From Hermatobates lingyangjiaoensis (Eukaryota > Arthropoda > Insecta > Hemiptera > Hermatobatidae): a stretch of DNA of 64,000 nucleotides. Shown here one piece after another: positions 1-12,862 of the stretch. Numbering within the stretch: the first letter of the stretch is position 1; each line of letters begins with the position of its first letter. Below the pieces are notes generated by a model. The model did no database searches and was not told where the DNA came from. It saw only the letters and a program-made list of their open reading frames with translations. The stretch covers positions 12,198,001 to 12,262,000 of the forward strand of contig JAPFBL010000084.1 of assembly GCA_026182355.1 (NCBI GenBank), read 5' to 3'. The translations under genes were made by a program, and so were the position numbers.

Positions 1-50
<50 letters not shown>
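1..50. repeat. (AG)n microsatellite
   Basis: Uninterrupted AG dinucleotide repeat that begins at or before the window edge. No coding function is suggested. Confidence 0.97.
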
Positions 51-54
<4 letters not shown>

Positions 55-3000
55 TATGTTAAAATATAGATAAGATGGCTGATATCTGGATAAATTAAAA
101 TTAAGTTAGTATAATCTGATCTGATTATTGCCAATGACAAATCGCGTTCCATGAATGTATTATCGAAGTTAATTTAACAACTATTCTATTAATATACTTA
201 TCTTGGAAGAAGTGTAATAAATAAAACAAATAACAGTCGTTAAAGTTTGTAATTAATCAATAATTGCGATAATTTTAAAAAGAGTTCTGGGGTTTTAATA
301 AACATTGGAGGGTTTAGATGTTTGTAATGTTGGCATGCCTGGCGGGTGGGTGGAGCACTCCTCTTATTGACCACCCAGCTTCCCTAAACATCTGCCTCAT
401 ACAGCAAAATGTGTCTAAAACAACCTTGGTTTCGAAATTTTCGGCAAAAAAAAATTTTTGTGATAATATCGTTCTTCGAAAACAATAATCAGAATAACCT
501 TGAATTTGAAATAGTTTTTCAACATCTTAAATGCATATATTTTGAATACTAGAAAATAAAAAGAGTATACTTAAGTAGTAAATGTTTCGAAAAAAAAACA
601 ACTGATTTTGTCTGATGGTCTACCTTTATTAAAAAATTATTCACTCGTAAAATTGATAGTTTTAATGTTACTTATGAAAGAAGTAAAACATATAATGTAA
701 ACTTGAAAGTCGTCGATGACCTTTCTTTTTTACTGACTCTTACAAACTCATAAATTTTTTTCAGATTCATTAGGCTTTTGAAACTTTATCAGTTTCCGTA
801 ATTTAGAAATTTACTCTTTAATTTCAAATTTTTTTTCCTATAATATAATATTGCAATATCTAATATTCTGTTATGCTAAACAATTTTCTTATATTTTTTA
901 GTACAAAGAGCGATTAGTACAAATTAAATGGTTATGTCGTTAGAATTAAGTTACAAATCAATGATATGGTTAATAGTTTAATTTGATATCATTATATCTT
1001 GAACAAAGTTATTTCATCTCTTTTACGGTTAAAACAAAACTAAGTATATATTTTTAAAATGAAATCTCTACTATACTTTATTGAAACTTTCTTTTCACTT
1101 AAAGAGTAATGGCCATCTAATATATATTACAAGTCATTAATTCTAATTAAATAATTTTAAGCACATAACGTTGAACTCATTTGACAATTGTGTAAAGTTG
1201 AAACATTTCTATATATACGATCTGCCGGCGTTTACGAAATATAAACACTAAAGTTCCTTCTATGATAACTTCAACTTCACGTTGCATGTACTTTAGGAAT
1301 GTTTTCAAATTTATTTTTAACCTATTTTAATTGAATTATATTAAATTGTCATTAGAAAGTCAAACATTTTCTAATAAAAAAATCTCGTTAAAATCTTGGT
1401 AAACATTCATCATTTGTGCATGTATAATAAAACAAGTTAGCTTTATTTTTAACATTTACATGTTGCAAACATTGTTTTAATCCTGAAATAAAAATCATTA
1501 AAAACTTTATAGTTTACGAACTGATTATAATAAATTAATATCACATAAATCACTATAAGTAAGACGATAGTTTCTTTATTTAGAGATATAGGAAATAAGA
1601 GGTACATATTTGTAAACGATCATAAAACGTGATACAAAATGATTTGAATACTGTAAACCTATTTAAAAATTTCGTAACTTCATTTAGTGGATATATTGAG
1701 AACAGTTGGCTACACTTTGAATAACGATCAATAAAATGGAAAAGTTTAGTTTCCCTTTGAGTTAAGTAATTTAACTACTTTTCCTATTATAAAAAAGTAA
1801 TTATTAGAACTTTCTAATTACGTTAAAACAGATTAATTTTGCAAATAAATTAACAATATTACTAGCGACTTCAAATTATTGTATTGAAAAATTAAAACAT
1901 AAAATAAAGATGACATGATTTAGAAAGAACTACCATATGAATCGTTTCCTTTGATAATGAAAAATGTTTTGCTGTGAACTCAATGAATTGCTTCAAATGC
2001 CATAAAAACAGTAAAACTAGTCATTTTCTTAACATCATTTCAATGTTGAATAAGAAGTTATGCAATTATCAAAATTGAGATCTGATGAAATTATGGAAAC
2101 ATTTAAAAGATAGAAAAGTTAAACGTGCAATTTCAAATTAATCATTAAATATAAAAAAAACTTAACGTCTGTCGCTCTGTATGTCCGTTTTAGTACAGAA
2201 ATGCTCAAGTGACATCCGATTAGAAGTTTAGGGATACTATTTTCTGTTTTGGTGTAAAAAATATTGACAATTTTGTTTATATATATTTTACAAAATACTA
2301 CTAACATATATGTCGAGCTTCTGTGTACTCTTTTAGTACTCCTTGGAGTACTTAGTGTGTACACTGCACTATTAATGAACTAAAATGGTATTGGTAATTA
2401 CCTCTTGAACTGTTTATAAGGATAACTTTAAGATTGTTCTACTTCCAAATTTGTAAAATTTAAAAGTAATAAAAGATACATCAAATTGATAGCATGGTAT
2501 TCCTATTAAAATATTTTAAAAACAAATGACTATAGAAGAAATCTAAAAACACAGTGTTGATTGCAACTTTTGTTTTCAACATTGTTCAAAGCATGTTTTT
2601 CTCTTTGAAGTCTTCGAAGACATGAAACTTGTAATAACTTGTAATTCGACATTTGCCCTTTGTCCACAGTCTGACGTTCATCTGTCAGTGAAGAAGGCAC
2701 TCTTACCAGTTTTATTCTTTTTTCACACTAAGATTTGATAATGTTCCATTTGCTACGGTGAATATAATAGCCGTATGATAATGAATAGTAATGATTAAAA
2801 ATGTGATTTTTCTAAATTAATATTCAAAGCTATAAATGTATGCATAACCATAAATTATATAATTATGAATTATATTTATTTTTATTAGATAATTATTCCT
2901 TATAAATTTAAAATTTCTTTAAGTTTATCTCAGATAGTTGCAATAAAGGAATGACAAACCACAAAGGAATGACCAGTAGTTTTAACTGGTAAATTAATTA

Positions 3001-4441
3001 TGATGATTATTTTTCTTCTTCACTGGTGCATAGAGGAAAAAAATTCATTATTATAGTATAAATGAGGGCTGCTAGTTGTGTTTAAATTGTAATCTACATT
3101 ACATTCAGTTGTGGCAAAAGATTCCCTCCATTTGAATGGAGTACTTCAGTAAAGTAGTTGAGAACATATGTTTTTGCATTTTTCATGAAAATTGAGGGAA
3201 AATATTTGCCTACAATTTATTGTTTTTCTGTCAGTTTTAATGTCTGAATATAATAAAATATCAATATTTAAAAAATTATAATCTGTGTACTAGCTTGTAC
3301 TGCAAAAATCATTATTTGAACCAGCAAGGAATTGAACAAAATATTCGGGCTTTTAAAACAATAGGCTAAAGAAACATAAATTTAAAACTTGTGAAACACA
3401 GAATTTAACCATTTAACAATCAGACATTGAGGTTAAAAGGAGGGAGGCAAACTACAAAACACTCTAGAGATTGCTATGGCGTTATTTGCTTTCTTTCTCT
3501 TTGGATATCCTAAGGATTGCCATAAATTTGTAAACTGGAACAATTCATTTATTGGCTATTGAAATTTTTGTGTCATAGCCACTTGTGTCAATATATTATT
3601 AACAGCGGTCTGTTTTTGGGTAAATGTTTAAAATATGAATACATGATTTTGAACCAAAAGAATCTGTTTCGTGATTACTATTTGTCAGTAATGATTTTTA
3701 ATAATGTAGGAATATCTCCTTTAGTTATTAATTTATTATTAAACCATGTTAGTAATATTAACAATAGATTATGTAAAAATGTGTAATGGTAAGCTCTACG
3801 GTGGAGTTTTATAAAAAAGCTTATATTTTTTATTAATGAAGACTGCCGTACGATCAATTTTTAATTTTCTGCAGCAATAGAAATGCAGAAAATTAATGCA
3901 TTAGAAGATTGTCTGTAAATAAAATTTGTATTTGATATTATAAAGACAAAAAATTTTTCAAAAATAACAAACTATATATTTTTATAATATCAAATGTTAC
4001 ACTTTTGTAACATTTGTTCTAACTTCCATTGTACCATATTATTGGACAATACTCGAACTCTAAGGTCATTTATGCCCAAACTTTAGCAAAGTGTCAAGAA
4101 GAAAATAAATTTTCCTTCAAGACATCTTTTTAAAGACCTTTAAAATAAGTTTTAAAATACATTTATAGGCAGATACTATGACGTTATACGAGTATAAATT
4201 ATTTTATGTATAAATATAGATAATCATAGTTTTTAACAGTTTCAGTTAATTGTATTTGGGTTCGAGAATGATTTAATATAAGAAATTGATACACATTTAA
4301 ATTTTTAATTTCTTAGAAACTTTTCATATGTTTTTCATTTTAGTTGATATTTTTTTGTGATTTGAATTATTATTGATTATGTGTAGAACAATTATACTAC
4401 TACATATTGTTACATGCTAATCAAAAGGAATAACTTTGCAG
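51..4441. other. AT-rich DNA without a recognisable gene, probably intron or 5' part of the alpha nAChR gene
   Basis: No long reading frame or RNA gene is recognisable. The exon coding TM1-TM3 of the alpha subunit, which must lie upstream of 4442, is not here, so this stretch is probably intron. A small imperfect foldback surrounds the only GC-rich patch (about 300-400), where a GTTTAGATG-type block returns inverted as AAACATC. I see nothing else. Confidence 0.6.
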
Positions 4442-4667
4442 GTGAAGTCTCTATTTTTGAAGTGGCTACCCTGCGTGTTGCGAATGACCAGGCCCGGTAG
4501 GGAAAACGGCTCCGATATGGCGAGGAAGACAATGCAATTACACACCCTTGAACTCAAGGAACGTTCCTCTAAAAGCCTCCTTGCCAACGTCCTCGACATC
4601 GACGACGACTTTAGGCATGGACCTCTCCAGGCATCCAGCCACACGTTCATACGTGCTCATGAAGAAG
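4442..4667 (+). CDS. alpha nAChR exon: start of the TM3-TM4 cytoplasmic loop
   Basis: The acceptor reads tttgcag and the exon opens [12 protein letters not shown]. It codes 75 residues plus one base and ends at the donor GAAG|GTACAA. It is much richer in GC than the flanks. The reading frame joins that of the next exon without a shift. Confidence 0.88.
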
Positions 4668-5131
4668 GTACAACAATTTTCAAAACCAAATGAAAAAGTG
4701 ATTGAAATTTTCAAAACATTTTCTTCTCCCATATTTTGATCAATCAATTTTTCAAACTAATAAAGATTGTTAACTCTTGATAAAACAGACATTTTCAAAT
4801 AAAATAAATAATAGAAAATATTAATGTAACTAAAATGTTATTCAAGAATTTATTTGCGTTACCTTTTCAATAATGACAAATACAGCCCTTACAAAATTGA
4901 AAAGCATGTTCGATTATGTAACTTATGCAATCAGTTCCAAACAAATGATTAAATTTTTATTGGGACTTCTATGTGGCAAATTGTCAAACTAATCATTTGG
5001 ACGGTTTACTCCGGAACTATACAAAAAAGATGTCGCCTATGTAGCGGGTTTAAAGAAGGGGCACTAGAGTGCAGGTATTGAGAAAGGCCTGTTATGTATT
5101 ATATGCATAACGGTTATATATATATTAGATA

Positions 5132-5176
<45 letters not shown>

Positions 5177-8100
5177 TATAAATAGGCAGCAGATCTTCTT
5201 TTAAACAAGTATCATTAAAATTAACCGCAGTCTCGGCATTCACGATCTTAAGACTGAGAGATTCGATCCTACGAACTAACCTCCTGCTAACAGGGTTCAA
5301 CTGGAAAAGGAGTTGGCCAAGTGACATGTTAAATTAAAATCGATGACTCATGCTTAGTCATTGCTATAAATAGATTAAAAGGATAGTACAGGTTAATGTA
5401 AAGAGAAGGTTAAAGGTCAATAATGAACAAGAAACAAGCGGTTAGAATAAAAGAGTTGAAAGTCCAAGAAATTCAAGAAAGGCCAAGTGACATGTTAAGT
5501 TAAACTCGATGACTCATGCTTAGTCATTGCTATAAATAGATTAAAATCGATGACTCATGCTTAGTCATTGCTAAAAATAGATTAAAAGGATAGTACAGGT
5601 TAATATAAAGAGAAGGTTAAAGGTCAACGGTATAACTGGACTAATAGAGAATAAATAGATTAAGAAAATTAATAATAATAATAATAATAATAATGTTAAT
5701 AATAAATAATAATAATAATAATTAAGATTAATAGTAAACTAGAAAAGATATATTAAATAACGAGTTGAAAGAGAGTAAGAATTAAAAGGGAAGGTATAGT
5801 TAGTTAGAAAAAGAAAGAAAAGTTTATAGTTAGTTAGTTATAACGAAAAGAAGAATAATAATAATAAATATAAGAAAAGTAAACGTATTGAGTGCGCAAG
5901 CTTTCGACATCACAGATGTCATCGACGGGCGAAGTTGTTCCTAGGAGATCCAGGACGCAAAAGGCATAGGGAAGGGAAAGCAGGCAAGTAGTGGGGGTAA
6001 GGGGAGTGGGGGTAAGGGGGGTGGGGGAGCCCAACTGGAGAACAGCTGCAGATCACCTGATGCCGGAGGCCGACTCGCGCCGAGCAGCCTCGGGAATACC
6101 GACCGCAGGCCGAGCGCCCGCCCTCACACCACTCTCCGGTCCACCAGTCCGAGTCACCAGATCAACTGAGCCACTATTATCAGCAGCACTATGTGGCGCT
6201 ACACTCAGTCCGGTATCCCGCTGCACTTCACCGCTTACTGCCATACTCCTCATGCTGGGAATGACGAACATGTCTACCATCTGGCAGTTAAGGGAAGGCT
6301 TCTTAGACCTAATGTAGAGCGCTTCCAGGATTTTCAGGCGGTTAGGGTCACTTTGCAGTTGAAGGACTTTGGTTCCTTCGACTAACTTCTCCCTAGTGAG
6401 ACGAGTACCATGGACTTCTTGTTCATGCTGTTTTGGTCCACCAGCAGACAGATGTAGGGTAAGACGCCTCGAGAGCTTCGTGTTTGTCATGCCGATGTAT
6501 GTAGAAGGCAGGGCTGCACAGTTCCCTGAATTACAAACATATTCATACACGAGATGACTTTTCTGGAGCTCTGGGGTGACACACTGGGGGCTGTTCTTAA
6601 GAACAACATTACTGGTCTTATTGTTCTTATAGAATATTGTTAATTTAAGCTTATCCTCCTCCGTCGTCGTTGAAACGTGCTTAGAGACGATATTTCGCAG
6701 CGCTTGTTCATCTTGCTTGTACTGGCTGCTCATGTATGCCCTGTAATACAAGCGTATTACTTGATGCCTCTCCTCTGAGGCATCTTTGTTCTCTGTAGTG
6801 CCATACCACTTCTCAAGGCATTGACTGATAGTTTTCCTCACATGATTATTGGAATAACCATTGTTGACCAGGACCTGGGTTGCTCTTTCCAACTCCCTAT
6901 GCCCTATGCTACTTTCCCTTCCCTATGCCTTTTGCGTCCTGGATCTCCTAGGAACAACTTCGCCCGTCGATGACATCTGTGATGTCGAAAGCTTGCGCAC
7001 TCAATACGTTTACTTTTCTTATATTTATTATTATTATTCTTCTTTTCGTTATAACTAACTAACTATAAACTTTTCTTTCTTTTTCTAACTAACTATACCT
7101 TCCCTTTTAATTCTTACTCTCTTTCAACTCGTTATTTAATATATCTTTTCTAGTTTACTATTAATCTTAATTATTATTATTATTATTTATTATTAACATT
7201 ATTATTATTATTATTATTATTAATTTTCTTAATCTATTTATTCTCTATTAGTCCAGTTATACCGTTGACCTTTAACCTTCTCTTTATATTAACCTGTACT
7301 ATCCTTTTAATCTATTTTTAGCAATGACTAAGCATGAGTCATCGATTTTAATCTATTTATAGCAATGACTAAGCATGAGTCATCGAGTTTAACTTAACAT
7401 GTCACTTGGCCTTTCTTGAATTTCTTGGACTTTCAACTCTTTTATTCTAACCGCTTGTTTCTTGTTCATTATTGACCTTTAACCTTCTCTTTACATTAAC
7501 CTGTACTATCCTTTTAATCTATTTATAGCAATGACTAAGCATGAGTCATCGATTTTAATTTAACATGTCACTTGGCCAACTCCTTTTCCAGTTGAACCCT
7601 GTTAGCAGGAGGTTAGTTCGTAGGATCGAATCTCTCAGTCTTAAGATCGTGAATGCCGAGACTGCGGTTAATTTTAATGATATATATATATATATATATA
7701 TATTCGTATATTTCGGGAGCAGACCTTCGTTTATGCATGTCTTGTTAAATTGTATGCCTACTTTTAATCTCACAACTTTTCTACTGAATCTCTCGATTTC
7801 TCTAATACACTTTCTCCATTTTTGTGGTACAAGATAGATTAGTTGACCAAAGTTTTTATTTACATAGTCCGACATGTTTCGGTCCTCACTGACCATTATG
7901 AAGGATTATAGTTGTACAAAATCTTAAATAAACTATACATAACTAAACATAACTTAAAAACATTTATAATTAAATTAACACTACATATTATATTCAACGC
8001 CTTAATTTTGTGATAACTAAAAATGGTTAGATGACAAGGAGAGGTTATACACAGGCAATGGTTACCAAGTGTAGAGTTCCTTGTGCAAATCACAGAGGGC

Positions 8101-11100
8101 AGGCAATCTCGTCACATTTCTGGCTTTTCATCTTTCCTTCGTATAATTTTAAAATTCGTCTAAATGCTTCACCTTGCTTGTTCAAGGCAGGTTGTTTCTC
8201 CATAATGAATAATGCTTCAATTATGCGTAGTCTTGTTTGGTCATTTTCCTGTTGCAGGATCCTTGTGTTATTAATTAGCATTTCTTTAGTTAACTTAATG
8301 CCATGGGAAATTAAAGCATGTTCCTTGGGTCCACCTGAAGTGAGGTGCATTGTCAACCTTCTCGATAATGTAGTAGTAGTGGAACCGACATATGTAGATT
8401 GTAGGGACTCACAGTTCCCTGTGTTACATTGATATTCGTACACTATGTTGGTTCTTTGTATCTCCTCAATATCTCCTCAAGTCAAGTGAAGAGTTTCTTG
8501 AGATACTAAAAGCCACAAACCCTGAAGGAATAATGGCCTCTTTGGACGTTGAGTCATTATTTACAAACGTGCCAGTGCAGGAAACTATCGAGATAATTTG
8601 TAAAATGGCCTACAACCATGCCACTCTACCTCCTCCTCCTTTTAAAGAACAAATAATGAAAGATCTGTTGGCAGCTTGCACCACTAAAAATCCATTTTCC
8701 CACATAGACGGAAGCTTATACTACCAAATTGACGGTGTGGCGATGGGTTCCCCACTAGGGGTCACATTTGCGAACTTTTATATGTGCAATCTTGAGAATA
8801 ATATTATGGCTCAAAATTCATCATGGAAGCCTCGTATATACTGCAGGTATATAGATAATTGCTTTGTGTTGATGGATAAACCTCAGCACATGGAAGAATT
8901 TAAGTCGGCATTCCAAGCTAACTCAGTATTAAAATTTACGCATGAAATGAGTAACAAAAATTGCCTAAACTTTTTGGATGTTGCAATTAAAATAAATAAA
9001 GAAACCAGGCAGTTTGATACATCAGTCTTTGTGAAGGCTACCAACAGTGGAATTCATCTAAACGCTAGAAGTGAGTGCCCCGAAAGATACAAGGACGGAA
9101 TGATCAAGACGCTCATACATAGGGCATTTAAAGTATCCTCTAGTTGGGTTCTGTTTGAGCAGGAGGCTGAAAGACTTAAACAAGTCCTCATTAATAATGG
9201 TTACAGCAACACACGGTTTGACTCAATCTTAGGAAGTACCATAAACAGGCTCCGGAACAGTGATCTTCAGAATGTAATCAAAAATAAAGGTACAACTTTT
9301 ACAATATATTATAATAATCAATATTCAGAGGCTCATAAGGTAGATGAACGTGTACTAAAGGGGATAATAGCGGCCAATACAACATGCCTCAATCCTGACG
9401 ATCAGCTAAAACTGAAGATTTTTTATAGAGGCTCAACAACAGCAAGCATGGTAATTAGGAATAACCTTCAGAAGAAGTCAACACTCCAAAGAACCAACAT
9501 AGTGTACGAATATCAATGTAACACAGGGAACTGTGAGTCCCTACAATCTACATATGTCGGTTCCACTACTACTACATTATCGAGAAGGTTGACAATGCAC
9601 CTCACTTCAGGTGGACCCAAGGAACATGCTTTAATTTCCCATGGCATTAAGTTAACTAAAGAAATGCTAATTAATAACACAAGGATCCTGCAACAGGAAA
9701 ATGACCAAACAAGACTACGCATAATTGAAGCATTATTCATTATGGAGAAACAACCTGCCTTGAACAAGCAAGGTGAAGCATTTAGACGAATTTTAAAATT
9801 ATACGAAGGAAAGATGAAAAGCCAGAAATGTGACGAGATTGCCTGCCCTCTGTGATTTGCACAAGGAACTCTACACTTGGTAACCATTGCCTGTGTATAA
9901 CCTCTCCTTGTCATCTAACCATTTTTAGTTATCACAAAATTAAGGCGTTGAATATAATATGTAGTGTTAATTTAATTATAAATGTTTTTAAGTTATGTTT
10001 AGTTATGTATAGTTTATTTAAGATTTTGTACAACTATAATCCTTCATAATGGTCAGTGAGGACCGAAACATGTCGGACTATGTAAATAAAAACTTTGGTC
10101 AACTAATCTATCTTGTACCACAAAAATGGAGAAAGTGTATTAGAGAAATCGAGAGATTCAGTAGAAAAGTTGTGAGATTAAAAGTAGGCATACAATTTAA
10201 CAAGACATATATATATATATATATATATATGAACGTATAAGCCACAAGGAAAAGTAAAAAAACACAGAAAATTTTCTGTGTTTTTTACTTTTCCTTGTGG
10301 CTTATACGTTCATTAGTTTTCATCACGTGTTTATTGTGATTATTTAGTATATATATAGAACAGCACTGACTTTGAAATGCCCCAGATTACTTATTAATAC
10401 TATTAAAAGTATAACGAATGAATCATTAAGCAATAGAGATGAAGTACATTTTACAAAAAAAAATTTATCATTGGCCACCGTCAGTCACTGTTTAAACGAT
10501 ATACCGTCATTTTTCAAGAAATTTGACATTTCAGTAATGTTTAGTTGTGGAGGGAAATTATTAAATAGGTTGTTGAATAATTCCAAAGAAAAATAAACAG
10601 ATGTTGTGTACAAAAAATTCCGTGTGGTGATTGTAGTTTACTAGATGGTCAAAATTAAACAACATAAATATTCTGTAAGGAGACAAAAGGAATGAAGTGC
10701 TCTCTTCCAACACATTATAAGTAAAACTCATAAAATAAAGTAGGAAGAAGCTAATGGGTGTTCTTTCTGTCTTCAGATATTGAAATAAATCTAGTATCGC
10801 TGTTATACTATAGTTTGTGTCAATTGTGCCGTAATCTATCTTGTTCAGCTGTTTCATTACTTTACTTTTTTTTCTATATTGTGTTTTTGTTAACTTGCTA
10901 TTTTAAGATTCATCATCCTCTAATGGCATAAATTTAAAGCCCTCAGAGTATTTATTTTTCTTTTTTATTCAAGTCTTGTGGTTTTTCCTTCATTAATTGT
11001 ACATGTTAGTGTAGTTATTTTTAGATGATATATACAAATGTAAACGTTTTATCATCTCGATCGCATATATTTAATACTATTTTTCTTTCTTAATCGAGGT

Positions 11101-12830
11101 TCGGTCTAGTGTTAAACAGTAAAACACTTTTAAGCTAACGATTTGTCCATATTTGTAGATATCTTCAGGGTTACATCAATGCAAGAATTAATAACAGTAA
11201 CATGAAAAAAATATATGTTACGATATTTATGAGAGTATACATTATTACCTTGTATTTTGCTATTACAAAAAAATTTTACATAACTGTTGTATTCAAATCA
11301 AACTACAATGCTGCTCTTAGAAACTGTTTTAACGAATATTCGATATCAAATTTTGTGAGGTATCAAAATGTAAAAATAAAGACAGCAGATAATAAGCATT
11401 ATTAAAGAATATAGAAGCTTTAAACAACTTTCCGACTAGTTTGTGGTCTTTAACTTAACCAACAGAGTATTTGCGGTTAATTGTATGGATGTGGGGTCAT
11501 GGAAGCTCGCCTCCGCAAAGTCCACACTGGGCGTGGCGTATTCCAGGATGGATCGTCTCTATCTTAGACTAGAGCCTTTTGTATGTGAGATGCGGCACAA
11601 AACAGAGAAGGCTTAATTTTAGTTAAGTTGTAATTTTTAGTGTATATCTTAGTGTATTTTAATGTTGTAAGGTAATCAAATATTTGAACTAAAGAAATGT
11701 CATTACAACATTTTAAGTTCATTGAATGATAGAAGAAGTAAATTATAATTTGTAGCCGTTTTATCATAAAAAATGAAAAAAATCATCTTTCCTTTTCTTC
11801 AAAATTACTTAAAAACAATGGGGGTTTTAAACACTCTAAGTGTTGTATATCTGTCATTAATATTTGCTAAATGGAGCTGCTTTTATATTAGTAATAAGCC
11901 TCTCTACTTATTAGCCTCTCAAAAATACGTCCTATAATGTAGATATGTCTTATGTTTAGAAAGAAATAATTCATCATGAAAAAGTCACTTTTTTGTAAAA
12001 ATGTGTTCTTAGACAACCAAAAATTAATAATCAACAACAAATATTTCCTGGTAATTCTTATCACCATATACAGCAATAAATATTTAAAAACTGAAAGCCC
12101 AACTTAGACTAATTGATTACCTTCTGAACTTGTTTCATTTGTTAACATCGACCAGCAGCTGGTTGAAGGAATGACCATCTGAAATACTTCCAGGACAGAA
12201 AAAGTAATTAACTTCCCCCACTTAGATATTTATATCAAGAATGATTAGTGTGCAGTCTATTAAGACTGGAACGAAATGGAAAGATCTATAGGAGGTACAA
12301 ATTGTTCAAAATTTTAATTAAAACAGAATGTTATTACTTTGCCCTACACATTGCCAGATGCAATGCTCCTCACAGAAGACCTGAAAGTGGTCACAAATTA
12401 TCACCTGAATTAAAAGCATCCTGATTTTAAGAAAGGGGCTTCATCCTGATATACTGACAGATCAATAATGAATAATACATTTTACGTATAATTTTATCGA
12501 GCAGTCCTCAATAAATGTATGGTAGAAGTTTATTTTGCCTAGAAATTCTCTAACATTTTTCTTTTTGGTGGGAACTAGAAACTCTTTAAAGGTGCAACTT
12601 TGTTTTGTTCAATAATATGACCAAGATGCTGAACCCTTCTTTGTGAAAACCTACACTTAATTTTATTTTAAAATTTTCCTTCTTTACTACTTTAAAAACT
12701 TGTCTTAAATGACGCAGGTGTTCTTTAAATGAGTGGGAAAAGATTAAAATATCATCAATAAAGTGGCCGAACCAACCGAACCTACAATTAGTCTTATTGG
12801 GAAAATATTTTTATGCATCCTGATAACCCG

Positions 12831-12862
<32 letters not shown>

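Larger units (their letters stand above)
5130..7682 (-). mobile_element. Penelope-like element A, 5'-truncated, with inverted terminal arms
   Basis: Penelope-like elements (PLEs) are retroelements with a reverse transcriptase fused to a GIY-YIG endonuclease, bounded by long repeats in direct or inverted order. Here a minus-strand thumb/GIY-YIG coding part (6053-6911) sits between inverted arms 5210-5980 and 6912-7682 (771 bp each, matching wherever I compared). The left arm continues 38 bp further into a coding tail (5172-5211) and then (TA)n. The right arm stops at the matching point and runs straight into (TA)n at 7681. The whole palm part of the RT is missing. Confidence 0.85.
7703..10208 (+). 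mobile_element. Penelope-like element B with RT and GIY-YIG and inverted terminal arms
   Basis: Coding region 8461-9855 on the + strand, flanked by inverted arms 7737-8458 and 9487-10208 (722 bp, paired coordinates sum to 17945, identical where compared). Each arm includes the GIY-YIG end, the 3' flank with a hammerhead-like motif, and the start of a second ORF ([19 protein letters not shown]...). The left arm continues through the coding tail (minus-strand [14 protein letters not shown]) into (TA)n at 7703. The right arm stops at QFNKT and enters (TA)n at once. The near identity of the arms points to recent insertion or gene conversion. The RT N-terminus is missing and one catalytic residue is changed. 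Confidence 0.88.
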
